This document shows positions 20,311 to 28,975 of a stretch of DNA of 64,000 nt, piece by piece. Numbering within the stretch: position 1 is the stretch's first letter; every line of letters starts with the position of its first letter. Origin of the DNA: Planotetraspora kaengkrachanensis (GTDB lineage Bacteria; Actinomycetota; Actinomycetes; Streptosporangiales; Streptosporangiaceae); assembly GCF_016862895.1 (NCBI RefSeq), contig NZ_BONV01000003.1, positions 248,001 to 312,000 of the forward strand. The letters run 5' to 3'. The notes beneath the pieces are model-generated. The model saw only the letters and a program-made list of their open reading frames with translations. It was not told where the DNA came from and made no database searches. Made by a program: the position numbers and the translations under genes.

Positions 20311-20877
20311 ATGAACAGCCGATCAGTGCGTGCCCGCCTGTTCCGGTGGGCCACCGCGCTGTCCCTCACCACCGGCGCCCTGGCCACCGCGGCCTGCGGC
20401 GCGTCCGCGGCGAGCCCCGCGCCCACTGCCACGGTGACGGTCACCGTGACCGAGGAGCCGGCCGCCGCCCCCTCGACACCGGACGCGGCGGCTGCTCCCG
20501 CGGGAGCCGTCAACGCGTGCGAGCTCGTGACGCACGAGGAAGCGGAGAAGCTGGCCGGCACCCCGCTGAACGACGGGATCGCGGGCGACCCGAGCACGCC
20601 GTCCTGCACCTACACCGGACCCACGACCGGGCCGACGGCGCAGGTCGAGGTGTACGCCGGCGACGGCGCCAAGAAGATCCTCGACATCGACCGCAGCCTG
20701 AAGCACAAGTTCACCGAGGTGCCCGGCGTCGGCGACGAGGCGCACTACGAAGACAACATGATCTTTTTCCTGAAGTCGGGCACTTGGGTGGGGATCCGGC
20801 TCGTTCTTCTCACCGACCCGGCGGCGAACAAGAAGCCGATGGAGGAACTCGCCGCCAAGGCCGCCGCGCGGCTGTGA
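20311..20877 (+). CDS. DUF3558-like lipoprotein
   Basis: A 188-residue exported protein. Its signal peptide ends with a lipobox-like LATAAC, followed by a low-complexity Thr/Val/Pro/Ala linker to about residue 65. The folded domain begins NACELVTHEEAEKLAG and includes a second cysteine in PSCTYTG, the pattern of DUF3558 lipoproteins found on actinobacterial membranes. It follows the large lipoprotein gene by 10 nt, so both are co-transcribed. No enzymatic motif is seen; these domains are thought of as small binding or surface proteins. Confidence 0.8.
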   Translation: MNSRSVRARLFRWATALSLTTGALATAACGASAASPAPTATVTVTVTEEPAAAPSTPDAAAAPAGAVNACELVTHEEAEKLAGTPLNDGIAGDPSTPSCTYTGPTTGPTAQVEVYAGDGAKKILDIDRSLKHKFTEVPGVGDEAHYEDNMIFFLKSGTWVGIRLVLLTDPAANKKPMEELAAKAAARL

Positions 20878-21008
20878 GCGGCTCCTGGGGCACTGGCCCC
20901 GGCGGGCCCGTCTCCCCGCCGTCGCGGCCGACCGCACGGCGGCCCCGCCGTGCGCACCCCCCGCCCACCCAGGGCGTTTCACCAGATGAAAAGGATGGTG
21001 TCGCAGCC

Positions 21009-21578
21009 ATGCGGCATTCTGTGAGCAAGATGGTCATCGCCGTCGTCGCTGGAGCGTTCCTTGCCGGTTGCGGATCGACGGGCGACACGTCAGGCGACGG
21101 CGGCGGGTCCGGCGGCGGGGCCACGAAGGGAGCGGCCACCGCGGCGGCCAAGCCGTCCGGCGGCTGCCCGCTCACGGCGGAGAGCCTCTCGAAGACCACG
21201 TCACTCACGTGGGAGTTGCGGGAGACGGAGGAGAACCACCCGCTGGAGACCGCCGAGTCCATCAAGGCGACCGTCTGCCTGTTCACCGCCGCGGACGCCC
21301 CGCAGCAGGGCTCGGACCCGCTGGCCCTGCGGGCCGACGTCGTGACCGGAGGTGACGTGGCCACGGTCCGGCAGGCGTTCACCGACTCGTGCTCCGGGTT
21401 CGGCGGGAAGGAGCGCGAGTCCGGCAAGGGCGTCGTGTGCGAGCGGAACAAGGTGGTCGTGGAGGGCCTGGTCGAGGGTGGCGGCCGCCTGGTGAACGTC
21501 TACCTGGTGAACGCCGACACCCCCACCGCCACCAAGCTCACCCCGGTCTTCGACCAGATCCTCGCGTCCGTGAGCTGA
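21009..21578 (+). CDS. small secreted lipoprotein, 189 residues
   Basis: The ATG at 21009 gives MRHSVSKMVIAVVAGAFLAG with a lipobox cysteine directly after (FLAGC), then a Gly/Ser/Ala/Lys linker to about residue 50. The folded part has cysteines in GGCPLTAESL, TVCLFTAAD, DSCSGFGG and VVCERN and the general pattern of the preceding DUF3558-like domain. It is 131 nt downstream of that gene on the same strand and probably belongs to the same TetR-controlled unit. Function unknown. Confidence 0.75.
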   Translation: MRHSVSKMVIAVVAGAFLAGCGSTGDTSGDGGGSGGGATKGAATAAAKPSGGCPLTAESLSKTTSLTWELRETEENHPLETAESIKATVCLFTAADAPQQGSDPLALRADVVTGGDVATVRQAFTDSCSGFGGKERESGKGVVCERNKVVVEGLVEGGGRLVNVYLVNADTPTATKLTPVFDQILASVS

Positions 21579-22024
21579 CCTCGGCGGCCGAGGGCCGGTG
21601 AGTACGGACTAATCAGCCATCGGTAGATGAGTTGAAACATTTCCACTGATTGGCTGAAACATAGGTTCTCTACGCTCCCGATATGGCGGGCATATTCGAC
21701 TCTCACGCCTTGGCCGGCGCACGAGATGCCCGAGCGGCCGGGCCTCCCCCGGCCCGCCATGCCAGGCTCCGTCCGCGGCCCCGAGACCGCCGGGCCGCAG
21801 ACGGCACGCCCGCACGCTGGGGATGCTCCCCGGCGACGCGTACGGCGGCCGCCAGGTGTTCCACAACGACGTGGCGCCCTGGCGGCCGCCGTTTCGTCTT
21901 CCCACGGCACCTTCGGGCGGCAGGCACCCCGGGCGCACGCCGGCAACGGCGTCTCCCGCGATCTCGGGGTGGCCTGAGGCCGTGCGGAGGTTTTGCGAGC
22001 GCCCGCGCCGTACAAGAACAAGAA
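21579..22024. other. gene-poor stretch with possible gene remnant
   Basis: No convincing intact gene is visible. A pair of CTGAAACAT/TTGAAACAT direct repeats occurs at about 21634 and 21653, just before an ATG at 21683 whose frame is arginine-rich and unconvincing. In the frame starting at 21820, LGMLPGDAYGGRQVFHNDVA recalls the catalytic loop of APH-type kinases, and the next frame continues with high third-position GC to a stop at 21977. This is compatible with a decayed gene but not proof. Confidence 0.3.
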
Positions 22025-22110
22025 GTGACGCGGAAATGGCCTGGCGAGGATAAACCCGATGATTTCGTGGGAATCATGACACCAAGAGTTGGAGAGGAGG
22101 GCAGCCCCCG

Positions 22111-22206
22111 ATGAAGAAGTTGCAGATCATTCCCCGGCCCCGGCCACCGAAGCACCCCGAGCCCGTCGACCTGCGCACCCCTTCGGGCAAGGTCCTCCCT
22201 TTTTGA
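22111..22206 (+). CDS. 31-residue proline-rich peptide
   Basis: AGGAGG at 22095-22100 lies 10 nt before an ATG that opens a 31-codon frame with good codon usage. The peptide starts MKKLQIIPRPRPPKHPEP and ends SGKVLPF; 8 of 31 residues are proline and it is basic. The middle IPRPRPPKHP resembles the core of ribosome-targeting insect peptides (apidaecin YIPQPRPPHP, oncocin YLPRPRPPR). A 29-codon frame from GTG 22025 ends in an ATGA overlap with its start. No modifying enzyme or exporter adjoins it. It could be a precursor, an antimicrobial-like peptide or chance. Confidence 0.5.
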   Translation: MKKLQIIPRPRPPKHPEPVDLRTPSGKVLPF

Positions 22207-22220
22207 GAGGCCCCGGCTTC

Positions 22221-23354
22221 TCAGAAGGGTCCGGACGTACCGGGGAGGCCCCGGCTCGCTGAGGAGGTCTCAGCCGCGAGTTCGTAGCAGCGGCCGAAAC
22301 CCTCCAGAACCGCGGGCCAGGAGGACTTCACCGGTTCGGTCGCCCGGTTGTGACCGGCGATGGCATGGCGCAGCTCGCTGTCACGGGCCAGCGTCGCCAC
22401 AGATGTGACCAGCTCGTCGAAGGTGCGCCCCAGCAGGCCCTCCTTGCCGGGACGGACGAAGTCCGCCACACCGCTCTGCATCCGGGCCACCACGGGGATC
22501 CCCGCCGAGCGGGCCTCGAGGGCCGCCAGCCCGAACGACTCCCTTGGCGCCGGGGCGACGAAGACGTCGGCCGAGGCGAGCAGGTCCTTGATCTGATCCC
22601 TGCTGAACCGGCCGGGAAGCGCCACCCAGTCCATCCCCCTGGTGCGCAGGTGTCGCTCCATCCGTCCCCGCGCGGGCCCGTCTCCCACGATGGTCGCCCG
22701 CATCGCGATCTCCTCCGGCACGCGGGCGCGCGCCGCCTCCAGCAGCTTGAGCAGCCGTACCGGCTGCTTGCGCGGAGCCAGCCGCCCCACCGCCACCACG
22801 TGGACCGCCTCCCCCCGTGCCGGCTCGCCGGTGGGGCGCCACGCCGAGACGTCGAGCCCGTTCGACACCACGAGAACGGGCACGTTCGGCCCGGCCACCG
22901 CCCTGATCGGACGGGCCGCCGCCTCGCTCACCGCGGTGGCGACCAGACCCCAGCGACGCCACTGGAACAGGCTCTGCAACGCCCGGTAGGCACCGCGCGT
23001 CACGGGATCCCACATGCTGTGGACGGTCACGACGACCGGCAGGCCCGCGCGTACGGCGGCGCGCACGCCCATCCAGGCGAACGGCGAGGCCGCCCCCGCG
23101 TGGACGTGGACCACGTCGGGCCGCTCCGCGGTCATCCTCCGGATCAGGTGCGTGGTGCCGCGGGGATGCACGGGCAGGTCGAAGGGCAGGCGGGCCACCA
23201 CGCGGTGAACGCCCGGCAGGCCGTCCCCCGGCGTCGCCGTCGCCACCTCGACGTCGTGCCCGGCCTCGCGCTGCACTCTGACGAGGTCGGCGACCTGGAC
23301 CTCGATTCCCCCGAGCCGTGGGAGGTAGCAGTCACTGACGTGAAGGATCCTCAC
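22221..23354 (-). CDS. GT4-family glycosyltransferase
   Basis: A 377-residue GT-B fold retaining glycosyltransferase. The N-terminal domain begins VRILHVSDCYLPRLGGIEVQ with HVHAGAASPFAWMG, and the C-terminal nucleotide-sugar domain has VVAVGRLAPRKQP, IVGDGPARGRME, LASADVFVAPAPRESFGLAA with the conserved Glu, and GVADFVRPGKEG. The GTG at 23354 fits the family start; the upstream open frame is antisense to the PIG-L gene. Being divergent from a PIG-L deacetylase suggests shared work on a glycolipid, glycan or pseudo-disaccharide. Confidence 0.9.
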   Translation of the reverse strand: MRILHVSDCYLPRLGGIEVQVADLVRVQREAGHDVEVATATPGDGLPGVHRVVARLPFDLPVHPRGTTHLIRRMTAERPDVVHVHAGAASPFAWMGVRAAVRAGLPVVVTVHSMWDPVTRGAYRALQSLFQWRRWGLVATAVSEAAARPIRAVAGPNVPVLVVSNGLDVSAWRPTGEPARGEAVHVVAVGRLAPRKQPVRLLKLLEAARARVPEEIAMRATIVGDGPARGRMERHLRTRGMDWVALPGRFSRDQIKDLLASADVFVAPAPRESFGLAALEARSAGIPVVARMQSGVADFVRPGKEGLLGRTFDELVTSVATLARDSELRHAIAGHNRATEPVKSSWPAVLEGFGRCYELAAETSSASRGLPGTSGPF

Positions 23355-23504
23355 CGGGCCAGCGTGACAGAGCGCGCGTCGCCCATCAAACCGTCGCAGC
23401 GCCCCGGGAGGGTGGGCCGTGAACGTGAACCGGCACGTGGGATCATGGGGCAGGGACCGGGACAACATTTCGTGGAGCACGATGACAACGTTCGGCGGAA
23501 CGGG

Positions 23505-24302
23505 ATGAAAACGGCGGTGTTCTTCCACGCCCATCCGGATGACGAGGCCCTGCTGACCGCGGGGACCATGGCGATGCTGGCGGACGAGGGGCACCGGGTG
23601 GTGCTCGTCGTCGCGACCGCTGGAGAACGCGGCCTCGCGGAGCTCCCCCACGGCGAGGAGCTCGGCAAGGCCCGGATGGACGAGCTGCGCAGCTCGGCGG
23701 CCGTGCTCGGCTGCGCGCGGGTGGTGCAGCTGGGGTACGGCGACTCGGGCCTGGCCATCGACGGCGGCATGGCCGACGACCGGGCGGACAACGCGTTCAT
23801 CGACGTCGACATCGAGGAGGCGGCGCAGCGCCTCGCGGCGATCCTCAAGGAGGAGACGGCCGACCTTGTGACGATCTACGACCCCTCCGGGGGCTACGGG
23901 CACCCGGACCACGTCCAGGTGTACCGGGTCGGCAGCCGGGCGGCCGAGATCGCCGGGACGCCGATCGTGCTCGAGGCGACGGTGAACCGGGACTGGCTCG
24001 TCAAGGGGGTGCGGCTCGCCGCCCGCTTCTATCCGGCACTCGACGTGAGGAGCTTCGAAAGGGCCTACTCCGCCGGGGAGACCATCACCCACCGGGTGAA
24101 CGTCCGCAGGCACACCAGGGCCAAGCGGACGGCCATGGCCGCGCACGCCACCCAGGCCAGCGGCGGGGACGGCGACCGGACGCTCGGCGCCATGCTCAGG
24201 ATCCCCGCGCCGATCTACCGATACGTGTTCGGCACCGAGTGGTTCGTTCAGCGGGGGTTGCCCCCGGGGACCCGTCTCAGGCATCCCTTCGGCAACCCCT
24301 AG
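23505..24302 (+). CDS. PIG-L-family N-deacetylase
   Basis: A zinc-dependent deacetylase of 265 residues. The zinc and catalytic motif is AHPDDE at residues 9-14, with the third ligand in GGYGHPDHVQVYR. Relatives include MshB and Mca of mycothiol metabolism and LmbE-like proteins; this one has the Mca-like ARFYPALDV and FGTEWFVQRG towards its C-terminus. It could act on N-acetylglucosaminyl conjugates or their S-conjugates. Upstream in-frame starts exist, but MKTAVFFHAHPDDE matches the family N-terminus. It is divergent from the glycosyltransferase. Confidence 0.88.
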   Translation: MKTAVFFHAHPDDEALLTAGTMAMLADEGHRVVLVVATAGERGLAELPHGEELGKARMDELRSSAAVLGCARVVQLGYGDSGLAIDGGMADDRADNAFIDVDIEEAAQRLAAILKEETADLVTIYDPSGGYGHPDHVQVYRVGSRAAEIAGTPIVLEATVNRDWLVKGVRLAARFYPALDVRSFERAYSAGETITHRVNVRRHTRAKRTAMAAHATQASGGDGDRTLGAMLRIPAPIYRYVFGTEWFVQRGLPPGTRLRHPFGNP

Positions 24303-24387
24303 GGGGCCCATCCTCCGCCAGGAGGATTCCGGTCAACCGATCTCCCGGCACACTTGAGGCGACCAAGGACGACTGGGGGCATCTCGA

Positions 24388-25461
24388 GTGAACAACAAGT
24401 GGCTGCGTGTCGCGCTGTCGGCGCTGTCCCTTGCGCTGGCCGTCGTGCTCGTGGTCTATCTGCCGTGGATCGTGCACACGCTGACCGGCGCCAAGGTCAG
24501 CTGGCACGACATCGGGCGTGAGTTCGGCAGGCTGAGCTGGCACACGATCCTGCTGATGACCGTGTTGTGGCTGGGGAGCCTGTGGGCCTACACCTTCGTG
24601 ATGACCTCGGCGCTGCCCGGCCTCACCCACCTCCAGGCCCTGACACTCAACGGGGCGGGCAGCGCGGTCAGCAACCTGCTCCCGTTCGGCGGCGCGGCGG
24701 GGGTCGCGCTCACGTTCGGCATGACGCGCGGCTGGGGGTTCGCCAACCGGCCCATCGTGGTCTACACGCTGGTCACCGGCATCTGGAACACCTTGTTCAG
24801 GTTCCTGCTGCCCGCCATCGGCATCGTCGGACTGCTGATCGCCGGCAAGGCCGCCAACCCGACCATCGCGAACGCCGGGTGGGTGGGTGCCGTGTCGATC
24901 GTCGCCCTCGTCGCGATCGTGGCGGCGGCCCTCTACTGGGATCGCGCCGCGGCGGTCCTCGGCCGAGTGCTCGACGGCCTCCTCCGGATCGTCCCCCGCC
25001 GGTTCCAGCCGGCCGAGCACGCCGCCTCCGGCGCGATCGACCGGCTCCGCCGGGACATCGCGGAGATCGTCCACCGCAAGTGGGCGGGGTTGTCGCTGGG
25101 CATGGTCGCCTTCCTCGGCCTCCAGTGCCTGATCATGGCCTGCTGCCTCGTGGCCACCGGGTCCTACCCCGGGCCTGCCGAGACGGTCGCCGTGTTCGCG
25201 CTGAGCCGGGTGCTGACCTCCGTCGTGGTCACGCCGAGCGGCGCGGGGATCATGGAGGGCGGCGTGGCGACCCTGCTGATCGGCGCCTTCGGGCAGCCCG
25301 CGACCGGCGCGACCGCGGCCGCCATCCTGTTCGGCTTCTGGACCTACACGATCGAGATCCCGTGGGGCGCGCTCGCGCTCGGCGCGTGGTCGCTCCTGCG
25401 CAGGCGTGAGAACGCGTCGGCGGACGACCGGCCGACGCTGGCGAGCACGCAGACGACCTGA
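24388..25461 (+). CDS. flippase-like/lysylphosphatidylglycerol-synthase TM-region family membrane protein (UPF0104)
   Basis: A 357-residue integral membrane protein with about eight helices. It contains the family hallmarks LNGAGSAVSNLLPFGGAAGV and VVTPSGAGIMEGGVATLLIG, the two-glycine loops of the AglD/MprF-N-terminal superfamily. No C-terminal lysyl-transferase domain is present, so lipid flipping or transport of a polyprenyl- or glycolipid-linked substrate is likelier than lysinylation. GTG start; 85 nt after the PIG-L gene, which may place both in one envelope-lipid operon. Confidence 0.82.
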   Translation: MNNKWLRVALSALSLALAVVLVVYLPWIVHTLTGAKVSWHDIGREFGRLSWHTILLMTVLWLGSLWAYTFVMTSALPGLTHLQALTLNGAGSAVSNLLPFGGAAGVALTFGMTRGWGFANRPIVVYTLVTGIWNTLFRFLLPAIGIVGLLIAGKAANPTIANAGWVGAVSIVALVAIVAAALYWDRAAAVLGRVLDGLLRIVPRRFQPAEHAASGAIDRLRRDIAEIVHRKWAGLSLGMVAFLGLQCLIMACCLVATGSYPGPAETVAVFALSRVLTSVVVTPSGAGIMEGGVATLLIGAFGQPATGATAAAILFGFWTYTIEIPWGALALGAWSLLRRRENASADDRPTLASTQTT

Positions 25462-25638
25462 CCCTCCCGCGCGGGCGACGATGCCGGATCCGGAAAGACC
25501 TTGTGCCCTCTTCGCGGGCGCGCATACCGTTACGGCTGACATGTGTGGGCAAGGGGCAGCGGACGTGTACGACGCAGGGCGATCGCCTGGGCGCGGCCCG
25601 TTCGCCGTTCGCGCGGCCCGGCGCGGGACGACCATCCG

Positions 25639-28600
25639 ATGAGCCCGGTCACGTTCCGGGTCCTCGGCCCGGTCGAGGCGGGCGACGACGCCGGCCACAT
25701 CGACCTCGGCGGCCTGCGACAGCGTGCGGTCCTCGCCCGCCTGCTCGTCGCCCGGGGCCAGGTCGTCCCCGTGGACACGCTGCTCTTCGACCTGTGGGAC
25801 GACGACGCCCCCAAGGGAGCGCAGTCGGGACTGCAGGTCTACATCTCGCGCCTGCGCCGCGTGCTTGAGCCGAACCGCCCGCGCGGCGGGCCGAACCGAC
25901 TGCTGGTGACGGTGGCCTCCGGGTACGCCCTGCGCGCGGCGGCCGAGCAGGTCGACGCGCTGCGCTTCGAGGCGGTCGTCCGCTCGGCCGGGGAGTGGCT
26001 GGAGGACGACCCCGCCTCGGCCAGGGCCAGGCTCGATTCCGCCCTGGCGCTGTGGCAGGGCACGCCGTACTCCGGTTTCGCCGACCAGCCGTGGGCGGAA
26101 GCGGAGGTCGCCCGGCTGAGCGAGCTGCGGCTCGTGGCCCGCGAACGGCACGCGGACGCGGGGCTGCGGATGGGCCTGCACGCCGAGACCGTGCCCGACC
26201 TCGAGGCGATGACCACCGAGCACGCCCTGCGCGAGGAGGGCTGGCGGCTGCTGGCGCTCGGGCTCTACCGGTGCGGACGGCAGGGTGACGCGCTGGCCGC
26301 GATCCGCAGGGCCCGCGGGATCCTGTCGGACGAGCTCGGCATCGACCCCGGCCCGGCGCTGCGGAAGCTGGAGTCCGGCATCCTGTCGCAGGATCCCGCG
26401 CTCGACCTCGCCGTCCCCGCGACCCGCCGGACCACGGAGGTCGCCGGGAGCTGGCCGCCGCGGTCGTTCGAGGCGGTGGATCTGCCGCCGCTGGAGGCCG
26501 AGCCCTTCGTCGGCCGTGACGGCGAGCTGGCCGCGCTGCGGGCCGCGGCGCCACGTGCCGCGGCCGGCCGGTTCACGGTCGCCGTCGTCAACGGGGACCC
26601 CGGCGCGGGCAAGACCACGCTGGTGCGCCAGTTGTCCGGCCTGCTGGAGGAGGGGAACTGGATCACGGCCGGCGGCGGCTGCCCGGACAGCAGCGCGACA
26701 CCCCCCGGCTGGGCGTGGGTCGAGGTGCTGCGCGGGCTCGTCGCACGGCGGGGTGCCGGCGAGTACGCCGCCCTGCTGGCGCCGCTGCTCGACGACGCCG
26801 CGCCGGACACGGGCGACGACGAGGCGTCCGGCGGATTCCGCCTGCACCGGGCGGTCGGCGGCTACCTGTCCGCGGTCGCCCGCGATGCGCCGCTGCTGAT
26901 CGTCCTTGAGGACCTGCACTGGGCCGACGACCAGACGCTTGCGCTGCTGCGCGCGCTGCCGAGCCTGCTTGCCGCCAGCCGGGTGCTGATGATCGTGACC
27001 TGCCGCGACGGCGAGCTGAACGACCAGCAGCAGGACGTGCTCGCGGCGCTGGCCAGGCTCGGCCCCGTGCGGGTGGGCCTCGACGGGCTCGACGACGCGT
27101 CGGTGGCCGAACTGGTCAGGGCGACCTGTGTGCGCGACGTCGACGACGACGTCGTCTCCACGATCGTCGGACGGGCCGGCGGCAACCCCTTCTTCGTCAA
27201 GGAGACGGTCCGCCTGTTCGAGGCCGAGGCCGACATCTCCGAGGTGCCCTCCGGGGTCCGCGACATCCTGCGCAGGAGGATCGCCCGGCTGCCCGAGCGG
27301 GCGCAGCAGGTGCTGCTCCAGGCGGCGGTGATCGGACGCGACGTCGACGTGGACGTGCTGGTCGACGTGTCGGGCGACGAGGACGCGGTGGTGGACGCCG
27401 TCGAGGCCGCCCTGCTCGCCGGGCTCGTCACCGAGCCGGGTGCCGGCCTGCTCCGCTTCGACCACGACCTCGTCAGGGACACCCTCTACTCCGACGCCTC
27501 GCGGCTGCGCAGATCACGGCTGCACGCGGCGGTGGCGTCCGTGATCGAGCGGCGCAACCCGGGCGACGTGGCCGCGCTGGCCCACCATTACGACGCCGCG
27601 GGCACCGCGGACACCGCCGCCAAGGCCGGGTGGTACGCCGGGCTCGCCGCGGAGCAGGCCGAGCGTCGTTTCGCGCATCGCGAGGCGGCGTCGTTGTGGC
27701 AGCAGGCCGTCGCCGCACTCGACCGCGCCCACGGCGGGAACGGCCCCGTCAGGGAGCGGTTGGAGCTTCAGCTCAGGCACATCAGGGCGCTGGCCCTGTG
27801 CGGCGACATGACCGCCGCGCGCGGCCTGCGGCGGGAGGCCATGAACGTCGCCCTCCCGCTCGGCGACATGGAGCTGACGGCGCGGATCGCGGCCGCCCTC
27901 GCCGTGCCGCACAAGGGCATCGCCCGCGATTTCACCAGGACCGCCTGGGAGATCGTCGACGTCACCGAGAAGGCCCTCGTCGAACTGCCCGAGGGCGAGC
28001 AGTCGTTGCGGGCCAGCCTGCTGGCCACGCTGGCGCTCGAACTCGAGGGCTCCGCCACCCAGCGGGGCTACCAGGCGTCGCTGGAGGCGGAGGAACTGGC
28101 CCGGTCGAGCGGTGACCCGGCCCTGCTCGCGGTGGCGCTCAGCGGCAGGCTGCGCCAGTCCTACACGATGACCCAGGTCGACGAGCGGGAGACGATCGGC
28201 CGCGAACTCCTCCGGGTCGGCGTGGAGTCGGGACAGATCGCGGTCCGGGCGCTGGCCCACCTCGTGCTGCTCGAGTGCGCCTCGGCCCGCGGCGACTTCG
28301 CCGAGGCAGACGATCACCTGGCGGAGGCGGAGTCGCTCGGCCGCCGGTACGATCTGCCGGCTCCGGCCGCCGTCGGCGCCTGGTACGCGGGGCAGCGTCT
28401 GATGATCACAGGCGACTACGCCGAAGCCGAGCGCGCCTACCGCAACGCGGCCAGGCTGACGGCTCGGGCGGGCATGCTGGAGGGCCGGCAGGACCTGCCG
28501 CTGATCGCGACCTTCTGCCTGCACCTGGTCGACGGCCGTGCCGCCGAGATGGCCGAACCGCTGGCCGAGGCGCACCAGCGTGGCGCCAAATGGACGCTCG

Positions 28601-28971
28601 ACGCCTACGCCGTGGCACTCGCGTCCGCGGGCCACCGGAGGGATGCGCAGGTGATCGCCGCCGGGCGGGAGCCGGTGCGCACGGACTTCCTCTACGAACT
28701 CGCCCTCATCTGGCGGGCGCTCGCCGGGATGCTGCTCGACGACGCCGACCGGATGAAGGAGGCCTACGAGAAGCTCGTGCCGTTCCGCGACCGCATCGCC
28801 GGGGCGGGAACCGGGGTGGTCGCCCTCTGGCCGGTGTCCCGGACCCTCGGCGATCTCGCCGTACGGCTCGGCCTGCCCGCCCGCGAGCACTACGAGACGG
28901 CGCTGGGGGTGGCGGAACGGGTCGGCGTGCCCCGCTGGATCGGCGAGGCCCGCCAGTCACTCGCCACCTGA
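25639..28971 (+). CDS. large BTAD/AAA transcriptional regulator (SARP-related)
   Basis: A 1110-residue regulator. Residues 1-95 form an OmpR-like winged helix (FRVLGPVEAGDDAGHIDLGG, LQVYISRLRRVLEP); residues about 100-250 form the bacterial transcriptional activation domain; an NTPase domain follows with Walker A GDPGAGKTTL near 319 and Walker B LLIVLEDLHWAD near 420, then an alpha-helical TPR-like C-terminus to the end. No terminal LuxR-type HTH is seen. Such proteins switch on antibiotic or developmental genes, but no biosynthetic cluster adjoins. The ATG at 25639 fits the domain start. The 3' end runs into a repeat array. Confidence 0.9.
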   Translation: MSPVTFRVLGPVEAGDDAGHIDLGGLRQRAVLARLLVARGQVVPVDTLLFDLWDDDAPKGAQSGLQVYISRLRRVLEPNRPRGGPNRLLVTVASGYALRAAAEQVDALRFEAVVRSAGEWLEDDPASARARLDSALALWQGTPYSGFADQPWAEAEVARLSELRLVARERHADAGLRMGLHAETVPDLEAMTTEHALREEGWRLLALGLYRCGRQGDALAAIRRARGILSDELGIDPGPALRKLESGILSQDPALDLAVPATRRTTEVAGSWPPRSFEAVDLPPLEAEPFVGRDGELAALRAAAPRAAAGRFTVAVVNGDPGAGKTTLVRQLSGLLEEGNWITAGGGCPDSSATPPGWAWVEVLRGLVARRGAGEYAALLAPLLDDAAPDTGDDEASGGFRLHRAVGGYLSAVARDAPLLIVLEDLHWADDQTLALLRALPSLLAASRVLMIVTCRDGELNDQQQDVLAALARLGPVRVGLDGLDDASVAELVRATCVRDVDDDVVSTIVGRAGGNPFFVKETVRLFEAEADISEVPSGVRDILRRRIARLPERAQQVLLQAAVIGRDVDVDVLVDVSGDEDAVVDAVEAALLAGLVTEPGAGLLRFDHDLVRDTLYSDASRLRRSRLHAAVASVIERRNPGDVAALAHHYDAAGTADTAAKAGWYAGLAAEQAERRFAHREAASLWQQAVAALDRAHGGNGPVRERLELQLRHIRALALCGDMTAARGLRREAMNVALPLGDMELTARIAAALAVPHKGIARDFTRTAWEIVDVTEKALVELPEGEQSLRASLLATLALELEGSATQRGYQASLEAEELARSSGDPALLAVALSGRLRQSYTMTQVDERETIGRELLRVGVESGQIAVRALAHLVLLECASARGDFAEADDHLAEAESLGRRYDLPAPAAVGAWYAGQRLMITGDYAEAERAYRNAARLTARAGMLEGRQDLPLIATFCLHLVDGRAAEMAEPLAEAHQRGAKWTLDAYAVALASAGHRRDAQVIAAGREPVRTDFLYELALIWRALAGMLLDDADRMKEAYEKLVPFRDRIAGAGTGVVALWPVSRTLGDLAVRLGLPAREHYETALGVAERVGVPRWIGEARQSLAT

Positions 28972-28975
28972 TCTC

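Noticed and set aside
21683-22114. 143-codon ORF beginning MAGIFDSHALAGARD
   Set aside because: Most of it is arginine-rich with poor codon pattern; only the last 29 codons look protein-like, so the full frame was not called.
22350-23504. N-terminal extension of the PIG-L gene by 385 codons
   Set aside because: The extension is antisense to the glycosyltransferase and has no domain; the family starts at the AHPDDE region.
24277-27465. 1062-codon open frame on the minus strand
   Set aside because: Runs antisense through the flippase-like and BTAD genes, rich in Arg, Gly, Gln and His, with no domain.
25639-28971. Pathway activator marking a secondary-metabolite cluster
   Set aside because: No synthase, tailoring or export genes adjoin within the window.
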